Assembly (NCBI RefSeq): GCF_900638305.1
Contig: NZ_LR134506.1
Location: 1,240,001 to 1,304,000 of the forward strand
Reading direction: 5' to 3'
DNA from: Porphyromonas cangingivalis
GTDB taxonomy: Bacteria; Bacteroidota; Bacteroidia; Bacteroidales; Porphyromonadaceae
Length of the DNA stretch: 64,000 nucleotides
The position numbers and the translations under genes are program-made. Positions 44,565-52,980 of this stretch are shown piece by piece. The notes beneath the pieces are model-generated. The model was not told the DNA's origin, ran no database searches, and saw only the letters and a list, made by a program, of their open reading frames with translations. Every line of letters begins with the position of its first letter. The stretch's first letter is position 1.

Positions 44565-45872
44565 ATGTCATATACGAACATATATAGAAATATGAAGTTG
44601 GCTCTTGTCGCGCTTGCAATCTTGGCTCTACCGGCAGGACTGAAAGGGCAAGACATCACGTCGTCTCCATATTCAAGATTTGGATACGGTCAACTGAATA
44701 GTTCGGTACCTGTAGCTCTGAAAGGGATGGGCGGAACAGCCATCGGTGTGCAAAACGAGAAGGTCATCAACTTCGCAAATCCGGCAGCCTATGCTGCATC
44801 GGACTCGTTGTCGTTCCTTATGGACATGGGTGTCAGTGCAAACTGGTCTCGATACGGTGACGGAAAGATCTCTAAAAACACTTTCTTGGGAAACATCGAC
44901 TATCTTGCGATGCAGTTCTCGGTACTCAAAGATCGCTTGATCTTCAGTGCAGGATTGGTACCATTCTCAACGGCCGGCTATGGGCTCAAGAACCTTGTGC
45001 AGGTCGAGGGTGGAAAAGATGGTCGTGATGTGTTTCAGCAGGAATTCAAAGGGTCGGGCTCGATCCAGTCGGCATACACAGGCTTTGGTGTAAAGGTCAT
45101 CGGAGGTTTCTCTCTCGGTGCGAACGTAAAGTACACCTTCGGCAGTATCACACATATCGCACAAGTGACACCCAACTCGTCATTATTCAGCAGGACATTG
45201 AAGTCAAGCACAATCGAACTATCATCTTGGGCGTTTGACTTCGGTGCTCAGTATAGACTAAACTACAACAAGGAGGACTATTTTGTCCTTGGTGCGACAT
45301 TCTCTCCGGCGATCAAGATGACGCCTGAACTTACCCTCGTAGAAAACAAAAACGAAGGCTCTACGATCCAACCCGAAATCACCACAAAGACCCTCAAGCC
45401 AAGCACTCAGATGCCTCTAAAGGCAGGTTTTGGGGCATCATGGGCCAAAGGGAATAAACTTTTGGTCGCGGGAGACGTCCTAATGACAAGATGGGGAAGC
45501 GTCCCCAATATCTTCGAGAACGACAATCTTTTGCTGAGAGATACTTATCGAGTCGCTTTGGGTATGGAGTACCTCAAGGATAAGTTCTCCAGGAACTACT
45601 TTGACAGAGTCATCTACCGAGGAGGTGTAAATTATGAAACCTCGTATACCGACCTGCCGTTAGTGGGCAAGGTGGATAGAGTGATCGGCTCTCTCGGACT
45701 CGGGCTTCCCGTGACTCCGTACAACGAGCGGACATCATACATCAACCTTTCACTCGAATACAGCAAAGGCTTACCCTCCGGCGGAAGTAAAGTCTTCTCT
45801 GAAGATATGTTGAGACTTTCTCTCAGCATCAACTTCAGTGAGACCTGGTTCAAAAAGCTGAAGATATACTAA
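44565..45872 (+). CDS. Outer-membrane beta-barrel protein, FadL-like family
   Basis: 435 residues with a Sec signal peptide ending near LKGQD. The start SSPYSRFGYGQLNSSVPVAL-KGMGGTAIGV followed by INFANPAAYAASDSLSF reads as the plug/first strands of a FadL/OmpP1-like barrel widely present in Bacteroidota. The rest is strand-rich with Gly/aromatic spacing and a final FKKLKIY. First gene of a four-gene envelope operon with a TPR protein, LptC and a CNNM protein; it might transport hydrophobic molecules or lipids. Confidence 0.8.
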   Translation: MSYTNIYRNMKLALVALAILALPAGLKGQDITSSPYSRFGYGQLNSSVPVALKGMGGTAIGVQNEKVINFANPAAYAASDSLSFLMDMGVSANWSRYGDGKISKNTFLGNIDYLAMQFSVLKDRLIFSAGLVPFSTAGYGLKNLVQVEGGKDGRDVFQQEFKGSGSIQSAYTGFGVKVIGGFSLGANVKYTFGSITHIAQVTPNSSLFSRTLKSSTIELSSWAFDFGAQYRLNYNKEDYFVLGATFSPAIKMTPELTLVENKNEGSTIQPEITTKTLKPSTQMPLKAGFGASWAKGNKLLVAGDVLMTRWGSVPNIFENDNLLLRDTYRVALGMEYLKDKFSRNYFDRVIYRGGVNYETSYTDLPLVGKVDRVIGSLGLGLPVTPYNERTSYINLSLEYSKGLPSGGSKVFSEDMLRLSLSINFSETWFKKLKIY

Positions 45873-45910
45873 ATCACTTGAAACAAAACAACCTAAAGGG
45901 AATAATCACG

Positions 45911-47260
45911 ATGAAAAGAATGATCATTGCGGCAGTGACACTCCTTATGAGTGTATCTGCCTTTGCACAGACTCCGGCAACAGCCGGCAACGACAGCATC
46001 CAATGCCGTCGCAACACGTCTTTCGCCAAGACTTATGCTAAAAGTGGCAACTTTGACGACGCCTATGATTTTTGGAAGAAAGCGTATGGGATTTGTCCTG
46101 ATTCAAGTAAAGATCTCTACATCCTCGGAGCACAGATCTTAAACTGGAAGCTCGAAAATGCAAAGACTGCAGAGGAGCAAGAAAAGCTCTTCAACGAGCT
46201 CATGGCAATGTACGACGATCGTATCAAGTATTTCGGTAATGATCCTCAGACCGGGACAGACTATATATTGGGCTACAAGGCTTCTGATTACATCAGATAC
46301 AAGCAAAACAAAGCGGACTTTAACCTCGTTTACAACTGGCTCCAACCCGTTGTAGTAGAAAAGAAAGCGACTACAGATGGACTCGCACTCTCCATCTATG
46401 TATTTGCATCCATGCAAAAGATGGCGACCGTACCTGAACACAGAGAACAGTACATCGCTGACTACATGGAGGTATCGGGCTACTTTGATGAAGCCATAAG
46501 ATTGGCAGAAGAGGCCGGAGACAACGGCACAGCTGAATTTTATCGCCAAAATAAGACAAACACAGACACTCATTTTGCTGCCAGTGGTGCTGCAGACTGC
46601 GAGACTGTAGCTAAGATATTCGGTCCCAAACTTGATGCAAACAAGGAAAACAAAGAATATCTCGAAATGATGATGAAGCTCCTTGTCAGTCTCAAGTGTA
46701 ATGACAACCCTATCTACTACAAAGCAGCCGAGTACAACTACGCCATCACTCCCAGCGTGAGTGGTGCAGTAGGCATCGCACGTCAAGCTCTTGCAAAGAA
46801 AGACTATGACAGAGCAGCGAAGTTCTACGAGGAGGCTATAAAGCTAAGCACCAAGCCCGAAGAAAAGGCTGAAGTGTACTACACAATGGCTACGATGGCT
46901 TATGAGCAGAGACAGTATGGTAGAGCGAGACAACTCGCTATGAAGGCTATGGAAGAGCGTCCCAACTTCGGGACTCCGATGTTGCTCATCGCAACGATGT
47001 ACGCAGCAACAGCTCCGTCAATCTATCCCGGTGACCCGATCATGCAACAGATCGTGTACTGCCTCGTGGTAGATAAGGCGGCTCGTGCAAAATCCATTGA
47101 CCCATCGATCTCTGACGAAGCAAACAAGCTCATCGGCACGTATAGCCGTTACTTCCCTCGCAAGGAAGATGTCTTCCTCCACCCTGACCTTTCAGAAGGT
47201 CAATCATTCACTGTCGGTGGATGGATCGGAGAGACAACCACTATCCGTGTGACTAACTAA
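45911..47260 (+). CDS. Exported TPR-repeat protein
   Basis: 449 residues from the ATG at 45911; signal peptide ends SAFAQT. Tetratricopeptide-like helical pairs are visible near residue 35 (NTSFAKTYAKSGNFDDAYDFWKKAYGICP), in the middle and near the C-terminus (DYDRAAKFYEEAIKLSTKPEEKAEVYYTMATMAYEQRQYGRARQLAMKAMEERP shown here only in part by family pattern). TPRs are protein-binding scaffolds. It is 38 bp after the barrel gene and 19 bp before lptC. Probably periplasmic. Confidence 0.85.
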   Translation: MKRMIIAAVTLLMSVSAFAQTPATAGNDSIQCRRNTSFAKTYAKSGNFDDAYDFWKKAYGICPDSSKDLYILGAQILNWKLENAKTAEEQEKLFNELMAMYDDRIKYFGNDPQTGTDYILGYKASDYIRYKQNKADFNLVYNWLQPVVVEKKATTDGLALSIYVFASMQKMATVPEHREQYIADYMEVSGYFDEAIRLAEEAGDNGTAEFYRQNKTNTDTHFAASGAADCETVAKIFGPKLDANKENKEYLEMMMKLLVSLKCNDNPIYYKAAEYNYAITPSVSGAVGIARQALAKKDYDRAAKFYEEAIKLSTKPEEKAEVYYTMATMAYEQRQYGRARQLAMKAMEERPNFGTPMLLIATMYAATAPSIYPGDPIMQQIVYCLVVDKAARAKSIDPSISDEANKLIGTYSRYFPRKEDVFLHPDLSEGQSFTVGGWIGETTTIRVTN

Positions 47261-47279
47261 TAACAACATTGCTCTGACT

Positions 47280-47972
47280 GTGGATACGGAAGACAGTTAT
47301 AAGCCAAACACAAATAAGAAGACAACACTGATACGCCCCTCATTGTGGGGGTGTGTCGGTGTTTTCCTGTATATTATATGGTCTGCAACTGCTTGTGGGC
47401 CGGGGAAAGGAGATGCAGTGAAGAGCGAACAAGACACCTTAACCTTCTCTACCATGACAAGGATGGTAGAGACACTTGTCTCTGACTCCGGGGTGACGAA
47501 GTACAAACTCATGGCTGATGTATGGTACACCTACGATAGTCCTGAGGAGAAGTGGTATTTCCCCGAAGGCATCTATCTCGAACAGTTCGACACCCTCTTC
47601 AATGCCCAAGCAACAGTCAAAGCAGACACAGCCTATTACTTCGAGGCCAAGAAATTGTGGCATCTCATCGGCAATGTGGAGGTAATGAATAGGGAGGGGC
47701 AGAAGTTTTACTCCAACTCCCTCTTTTGGAACCAGTACACGGAAGAAGTCTACTCCCACGACTCGGTTCGTATCATCCGCTCCGAAGGGCAGGAGCTCAG
47801 AGGGAAGTATGGCTTCAGAAGTAATCAAGACATGACCAGCTATAAAATCTTTACCTCCTCCGGACACATGGATGTCAACAAGGAGAGCACGACAGCACCC
47901 ACTGCGCCGACCGACTCTCTCAAAGCCGACAGTGTGGCAATCAGTGAGACCTTAGCTCCAAATCTCAGATAA
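47280..47972 (+). CDS. lptC: LPS export system protein LptC
   Basis: 230 residues from a GTG start. A single N-terminal segment (GVFLYIIWSATAC) anchors or lipidates the protein. The LptC beta-jellyroll is recognised by SDSGVTKYKLMADVWYTYDSPEEKWYFPEGIYLEQFD, then ADTAYYFEAKKLWHLIGNVEVMNREGQKFYS and WNQYTEEVYSHDSVRII (shown as consecutive landmarks). LptC links the inner-membrane LptBFG pump to LptA. The position between a TPR protein and a CNNM protein is a conserved Bacteroidales order, to my recollection. Confidence 0.88.
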   Translation: MDTEDSYKPNTNKKTTLIRPSLWGCVGVFLYIIWSATACGPGKGDAVKSEQDTLTFSTMTRMVETLVSDSGVTKYKLMADVWYTYDSPEEKWYFPEGIYLEQFDTLFNAQATVKADTAYYFEAKKLWHLIGNVEVMNREGQKFYSNSLFWNQYTEEVYSHDSVRIIRSEGQELRGKYGFRSNQDMTSYKIFTSSGHMDVNKESTTAPTAPTDSLKADSVAISETLAPNLR

Positions 47973-47998
47973 CCACCGGCCAATACAATCATCGAGCA

Positions 47999-49258
47999 AT
48001 GATATATTTCTGGATCATAGTCGTGCTGATGTTTTCAGCATTTTTCAGTGCGAGCGAGATAGCCTTCGTCTCCGCAGATAGGCTTCGTATAGAGTTAGAG
48101 AAGTCTCATGGACGCTTTTACTCAAGGATACTGACCCTCTTCTTCGGAGCTCCTGATCTCTTCATCACCACTATGCTCGTGGGCAACAACATCGCACTTG
48201 TCATCTATGGTCTTCTCATGGCAGTCGTGTTGGAACCACCACTGCACGAATTCATCACGAATGACTTCGCCGTCGTGTTCGCTCAGACCATACTCTCCAC
48301 GATACTCATTCTCATTGTGGCAGAGTTCATCCCCAAAGCCGTATCCAAACTCAATCCCAACTGGCAGCTTAGGACCTTCGCTCTCCCACTCTTCGGACTG
48401 TACATCCTCCTCTACCCCATAGCGATATTCTCGTCATGGTTGAGTAAGATTCTGTTCAAGATATTCAAGGTAAAAGGATTAGACGAAAAAGATGTCCGTC
48501 TCGGTCGACTCGACTTGGACAACTACATCGAATCCAATGCCCAAAGCGGAGATCAACCCTCACTCAACAATACAGAAGTAAAGATACTCCAGAATGCCCT
48601 CGACTTTCCGGATGTAAAAGTGCGCGACTGCCTTGTCCCTCGCAATGAGATCACAGCTGTAAATATCGACACAACAAAAGAAGAACTCATCAGTATCTTC
48701 GACTCCACGGGATACTCCAAGATCTTGGTATACAAGGACACCATCGACGACCTTGTCGGATACATCCATGCCATAGAGATGTTCAAGAATACGGAACAGT
48801 GGCAAAAGAACATCAACCCCACGATCTATGTCCCCGAGACACAAGCAGCCGACAAAGTCATGCGCCTGCTGATGCAGAAGAAAAAAAGCATCGCCATCGT
48901 CGTTGACGAATTAGGCGGCACAGCAGGTATCGTGACACTGGAGGATATTGTCGAAGAGATTTTCGGTGAGATCGAAGATGAGCATGACATCAAGTCCGTC
49001 GTCATTCGTAAGATCAGCGACGACGAATACATCCTCTCCGGACGTGCAGAGATCGAACAAGTAAATGAAGAGTTTGAGGAGCTCAACCTTCCGACCTCCG
49101 ACGAATACAAAACCGTCTCGGGGCTACTTATTGACTTCTACCAAGGCTTCCCAAAGCGAGGAGAAGAGATATACTACCCACCCCACTTCCACTTTCACAT
49201 CATCCGTGCCAGTGGCAATAAGATCGGGCTTGTCAAGCTCAAGATCAACGAGTCATGA
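47999..49258 (+). CDS. CNNM/CorC hemolysin-family membrane protein
   Basis: 419 residues. The N-terminal DUF21 domain (about 1-190) has four hydrophobic segments, beginning [34 protein letters not shown] pair follows ([18 protein letters not shown] ... [40 protein letters not shown]), and then a CorC/HlyC C-terminal domain ([17 protein letters not shown]). Family members transport or regulate Mg2+, and the Flavobacteria homologue is GldE; here the motility role is not implied. Last gene of the envelope operon. Confidence 0.92.
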   Translation: MIYFWIIVVLMFSAFFSASEIAFVSADRLRIELEKSHGRFYSRILTLFFGAPDLFITTMLVGNNIALVIYGLLMAVVLEPPLHEFITNDFAVVFAQTILSTILILIVAEFIPKAVSKLNPNWQLRTFALPLFGLYILLYPIAIFSSWLSKILFKIFKVKGLDEKDVRLGRLDLDNYIESNAQSGDQPSLNNTEVKILQNALDFPDVKVRDCLVPRNEITAVNIDTTKEELISIFDSTGYSKILVYKDTIDDLVGYIHAIEMFKNTEQWQKNINPTIYVPETQAADKVMRLLMQKKKSIAIVVDELGGTAGIVTLEDIVEEIFGEIEDEHDIKSVVIRKISDDEYILSGRAEIEQVNEEFEELNLPTSDEYKTVSGLLIDFYQGFPKRGEEIYYPPHFHFHIIRASGNKIGLVKLKINES

Positions 49259-49430
49259 TCTCTCTTCACAAAGCAATCCCAACCTAATCACTTCAGACCA
49301 CCCCTGACACTGTCTCAGTCCGACAACATCTTATTCATACTATCGGGCTTCCGCACGATATACATATTGATCAAAATGTCTATGAACGCTTAGTGTTGAT
49401 GCAAAGATAAAGCACACTCAAAGCGTCCAA

Positions 49431-49510
49431 GTCGATTATAGTCGAATACGGTCGATTATCGTCAAATTTGATCTATTGTCATCATTTAATCTATTACCAT
49501 CAATAGATCA
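49431..49510. repeat. Degenerate 20-bp tandem array (four units)
   Basis: Four consecutive 20-mers (GTCGATTATAGTCGAATACG, GTCGATTATCGTCAAATTTG and two diverged ones) at 49431-49510. Style and size resemble families A and B. The 500-bp gap around it (49259-49778) otherwise holds only a hairpin at 49715-49767. Confidence 0.65.
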
Positions 49511-49714
49511 AAACACAGAACACGTCTCCAATCAACCTCTTTATCCACCGTCACCTCACAAACTCACGTAGCATTCCACCCTTTGAAATTTAGGGCTGAT
49601 ATAAGTAAAAATCACCCTTTCGGGTATTGCGAAAAAGATGACAGGTAGTCTCCGATAATACCATCAGACGGCGTCAAATACAGTCAAGAAAACAGGTCCC
49701 CAGTTCTCCATAAC

Positions 49715-49767
49715 AGTCTCAGGGCAGTGCGGAAGACTTCCGTCACTGCCCCGAGGCTACTTTTTTG
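49715..49767 (+). terminator. Hairpin with T-run, plus-strand terminator
   Basis: ctcagggcagtg and cactgccccgag pair with small bulges around a ggaagacttcc tip and are followed by tttttt. It is well placed to stop transcripts arriving from the 44.5-49.3 kb operon. Confidence 0.7.
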
Positions 49768-49778
49768 TGTGTTATGTC

Positions 49779-49889
49779 TTACTTGCTGTCCTTGTCTTCT
49801 CCGGCGAAGAAGGAGATGAGGACGGCAATCATGGAGAGTACCCAGATGAGGAGAAAACTCTTTCTGAATGTGCCACCTTTCTGTGTCAT
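49779..49889 (-). CDS. 36-residue single-pass membrane peptide downstream of manC
   Basis: An ATG at 49889 lies 3 nt after the manC stop. It encodes MTQKGGTFRKSFLLIWVLSM... ending EDKDSK: a basic N-terminus, a 17-19 residue hydrophobic helix (SFLLIWVLSMIAVLISFFAG) and a charged tail. It has its own stop, and the spacing suggests translational coupling to manC. No family known to me. Could be a small membrane-associated partner or a chance frame, but the helix and coupling argue for real. Confidence 0.5.
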   Translation of the reverse strand: MTQKGGTFRKSFLLIWVLSMIAVLISFFAGEDKDSK

Positions 49890-49892
49890 GAC

Positions 49893-50957
49893 TTATAAGT
49901 TTTTAGCGTGTTTGTTGAGCAGATCGTGTAGGGTAGCTTCGTCCCCCTTGGGAGCGATGACGAGTACATCATCCATATCTACCACGACATAATTGTCCAG
50001 CCCGGAGACGATGACTTGCTTGTCAGGGTTTGAGACACGAACGAGAGTATGGGGCGAGTTTTCGAGCTTGTGGTTTGGATTTTCGCCACTCGGCAGGCTC
50101 GACACATGGCGGTAGAGTGACTCCCACGTCCCTATGTCGTCCCAACCGAAATCTCCCGAAAGCACATGGACATTGTCCGCCTTCTCCATCACACCATAGT
50201 CGATGGATATGGACTTAGAGTTGAGGAAGGCCTGAGCGACATCTGTACGCTCGCTCGTGGTATTGTAGCTCTTGATGTTGGCAAAGAGAGCCGCCACTTC
50301 GGGGAGATAGGTCTCCAGAGCAGCGACAATGTCCTTGACTTTCCAGACGAACATCCCCGAGTTCCACACATAACGCCCCGAAGCAAGGAGCGCTTCGGCC
50401 TCCTCCTTCTGAGGTTTCTCCTTAAATCGAACAATAGCTCCTCTACCCGTCTCCAGGGCTTCGTCCCCCTGCTCTATATATCCGTAGCTCGTCGCAGGGA
50501 ATGTAGGCGGAATTCCTATGGTGAGGAGCACATCATTCTGAGAGACATACTCGACCCCTCTGACGAGGCACTGTCTGAACGCCTCCACATCACCGATGTG
50601 ATGATCCGAGGGGGTGACGATCATGATGGCATTGGGATCTGTCGCATAGATCTTGTAAGCGGCATAAGCGATACAAGGAGCTGTATTGCGACGCTCCGGC
50701 TCGGTAAGGATGTTGTGTGGGGGGAGCGTATGCAACTGCCGCATGACCTCTCCACCGAACTTCTCCCCTGTCACCACAAAGAAGTTATCTGCCTGCACGA
50801 TAGACTCAAATCTGTGGCAAGTGTCCTGCAACATGGTGAAGCCTGTACCAAGGATATCCAAGAACTGCTTGGGCTTGTCCTGACGGCTCATAGGCCAAAA
50901 GCGCGCACCGATGCCACCGGCCATGATGACGCAGTATATATTTTGTTTTAATGTCAT
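49893..50957 (-). CDS. manC: Mannose-1-phosphate guanylyltransferase
   Basis: 354 residues. Makes GDP-mannose from mannose-1-phosphate and GTP for glycan synthesis. The nucleotidyltransferase fold shows VIMAGGIGARFWPMSR (glycine-rich loop), DKPKQFLDI, the PSDHHIGD metal/base site and a YGYIEQGDEAL segment with RFKEKPQKEEAEALLASG. The extra isomerase domain of ManC-AlgA types is absent. Probably co-transcribed with the downstream 36-residue peptide; lies 25 bp downstream of a 5'-nucleotidase gene. Confidence 0.92.
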   Translation of the reverse strand: MTLKQNIYCVIMAGGIGARFWPMSRQDKPKQFLDILGTGFTMLQDTCHRFESIVQADNFFVVTGEKFGGEVMRQLHTLPPHNILTEPERRNTAPCIAYAAYKIYATDPNAIMIVTPSDHHIGDVEAFRQCLVRGVEYVSQNDVLLTIGIPPTFPATSYGYIEQGDEALETGRGAIVRFKEKPQKEEAEALLASGRYVWNSGMFVWKVKDIVAALETYLPEVAALFANIKSYNTTSERTDVAQAFLNSKSISIDYGVMEKADNVHVLSGDFGWDDIGTWESLYRHVSSLPSGENPNHKLENSPHTLVRVSNPDKQVIVSGLDNYVVVDMDDVLVIAPKGDEATLHDLLNKHAKNL

Positions 50958-50981
50958 ATCAGAGTGAGATGAGTGATGTTG

Positions 50982-52751
50982 TTACTTTTTGTCGAAAAGG
51001 ATGAGACTGTCGCGCGTGAGAGCGGGACGTGTCCATTCGGCAGGGATGAATGCCCACTTGGAGAGTGTCTTGGGAGAGATGGCACCTTGGGCTTTGAGGT
51101 GCTCCATGAGGTAGTAACGAAGATCCTTTTCGGTCGAACGCACCACTCTCGAAGTCAGCTCATCGTGTGGGATGCCGGCCCCTTGTGTGAGGAGGTCTCC
51201 ACCTCCATTGCCACGGTAAGAGTTGACCACGACAAGATAATCCTTGGCAAGGTCAAAGGCCGTACCGTCTCTCAAGGTATTGAACGAAAGACGCTCACCC
51301 TTGGGCTTGGTCACATCCACAGTGTACTCGACTCCGCAAGCCGAGTCGAAGTTGAAGAAAGGCTTCTCAAACTTGTTGAACCGTCCCGTATCCCCTCCCG
51401 AAGAGAGGCGTAACAGAGGAGCATCGGCACTCGTCATGGTGACGATCCATCGGTCGTAAGCCTCTTCGAGCATCCCCTTGATTTCTTGCCCCGAAAGACG
51501 CATGAGGTAAGCCATATTTTCGTACTTGTAGAGCTTGAAGAGGTCACTCATCCTGATGTCGCCTTTTGCGATCTTCGTGTCGAAGACCAAGGGAGCACTG
51601 ATGGATATCTGCGCTTCGTCAAAGAGTCCCAACTGTACCTCGTGTATGAGGTCTACGAAAGGTGAAGGGCCTACGAACGATGCACGAGAGGAGATGTCCG
51701 CCGTGGTCGTTGCGATACGCTGAGAGACAAAGTTCTTGACGACATTGTACTGAGGTGTGAGGTCTTTGATGAACTTCCCATCGGGTATGAACTTGTCCAA
51801 CTCAATGATCGCAGGCACACTCTCTACCAAGGGGTTGCCATCGGCATCGGTCTTGAATGTGACCGTGGTGCGAGAGAGGTTGTGCCCGTCGTTGGCAGGA
51901 TTGAGGATATAAGTCTTGCGCCCATCCTCATGGACGACAGAGTCGACATAACTGCGGTGATCGTGTCCGAGGAGGACGAGGTCTATACCATCGACTTGGC
52001 TGGCAAGGGCATAGCCCGCATCCTCTGCCAAGTACTGCACCGAGTCCGTCCTGTCTCCCCGACCCGAGTGCACGAGCGCGACGACATAGTCGGGCTTCGC
52101 CTCTTGGATCTCATCCATATACCTGCGAGCGGTCTCGACGATGTCGTCGAACCTCATCCCCGACCATAGGATCTCGGGGAGGAAGTTGGGCACGGCAGGT
52201 GTGGTCAGGCCAAGGATGGCAAACTTCTTGCCCCCCTTCGTCACCATCGTATAAGGGGTAAAATAAGGCTCGGGCATCTCCTTCCCTTCGCTACGGGCGA
52301 GATCGATGACATTAGCCCCGAGGACAGGGGCGGACACCTCCTTGACCCAACGATCGTAGACGGCATGCCCTGTCTCGATGTCGTGGTTACCTATCGTGAC
52401 GGCATCGTAGTCGAGCTTGTTGAGGACCTCAGCCATAAGGTGGCGCGAAGTGGTGTCGATGAAGTTGTAGTAGTAAGCCGTAGGCTGTCCTTGCAAGATG
52501 TCTCCGGCATCGAGGAGAATCATTTCTCCGGAGGACTGTCGGTAAGCGTTGATATAGGTCGCAATACGGGCATAGCTCCCCTTGCCCTCGGTCTCGTTGA
52601 TGAAGTCGTGGGGAAAGACATTGCCATGCAGGTCTGTGGTGTGGAAGATGTCAATGGTGACGACATCGCTCTGCTTCTGTGGCTGACACGATGTCCAAAG
52701 CCCGGCAATGAGGAACAGCACCAAGGCTGACAGATGATGACGGATGCGCAT
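50982..52751 (-). CDS. 5'-nucleotidase / metallophosphoesterase lipoprotein
   Basis: 589 residues from the ATG at 52751, chosen because it starts a signal peptide ending in lipobox LWTSC; a 47-residue longer start would not. The N-terminal metallophosphatase domain has DIFHTTDLHGNVFP, LLDAGDILQGQP, TIGNHDIETG and VLLGHDHRSY, all metal-ligand motifs in order. The C-terminal 5'-nucleotidase substrate domain has GGGDLLTQGAG and FDSACGVEYTVDV. Probably releases nucleosides and phosphate at the cell surface or periplasm. It lies 25 bp from manC. Confidence 0.93.
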   Translation of the reverse strand: MRIRHHLSALVLFLIAGLWTSCQPQKQSDVVTIDIFHTTDLHGNVFPHDFINETEGKGSYARIATYINAYRQSSGEMILLDAGDILQGQPTAYYYNFIDTTSRHLMAEVLNKLDYDAVTIGNHDIETGHAVYDRWVKEVSAPVLGANVIDLARSEGKEMPEPYFTPYTMVTKGGKKFAILGLTTPAVPNFLPEILWSGMRFDDIVETARRYMDEIQEAKPDYVVALVHSGRGDRTDSVQYLAEDAGYALASQVDGIDLVLLGHDHRSYVDSVVHEDGRKTYILNPANDGHNLSRTTVTFKTDADGNPLVESVPAIIELDKFIPDGKFIKDLTPQYNVVKNFVSQRIATTTADISSRASFVGPSPFVDLIHEVQLGLFDEAQISISAPLVFDTKIAKGDIRMSDLFKLYKYENMAYLMRLSGQEIKGMLEEAYDRWIVTMTSADAPLLRLSSGGDTGRFNKFEKPFFNFDSACGVEYTVDVTKPKGERLSFNTLRDGTAFDLAKDYLVVVNSYRGNGGGDLLTQGAGIPHDELTSRVVRSTEKDLRYYLMEHLKAQGAISPKTLSKWAFIPAEWTRPALTRDSLILFDKK

Positions 52752-52831
52752 GATAAGGCGGTTAGTTCGTTGTGTAAGTCCGGGGAGGATCGCCCCCGAG
52801 GTTGTCTGATTCGATTTATTCCGGCACAAGG

Positions 52832-52897
52832 CAGAATATATTCTGTCGGGCTTCGGAATACATTCCACCCCTATACAGAAAACTTTCTGCACAAGGA
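52832..52897. repeat. Family B array of 22-bp units (three copies)
   Basis: Units CAGAATATATTCTGTCGGGC, CGGAATACATTCCACCCC and CAGAAAACTTTCTGCACAAG at 22-bp steps, about 80 bp upstream of the 5'-nucleotidase ATG, between it and the stop of the S46 peptidase. Confidence 0.8.
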
Positions 52898-52980
52898 TGG
52901 AACGTGTGAGGATATTGTATCATATATGGTGTCGGCTCCGGACTTGTCCGAGACAAGAGAGAAGACCGACAGAGCCGTCT

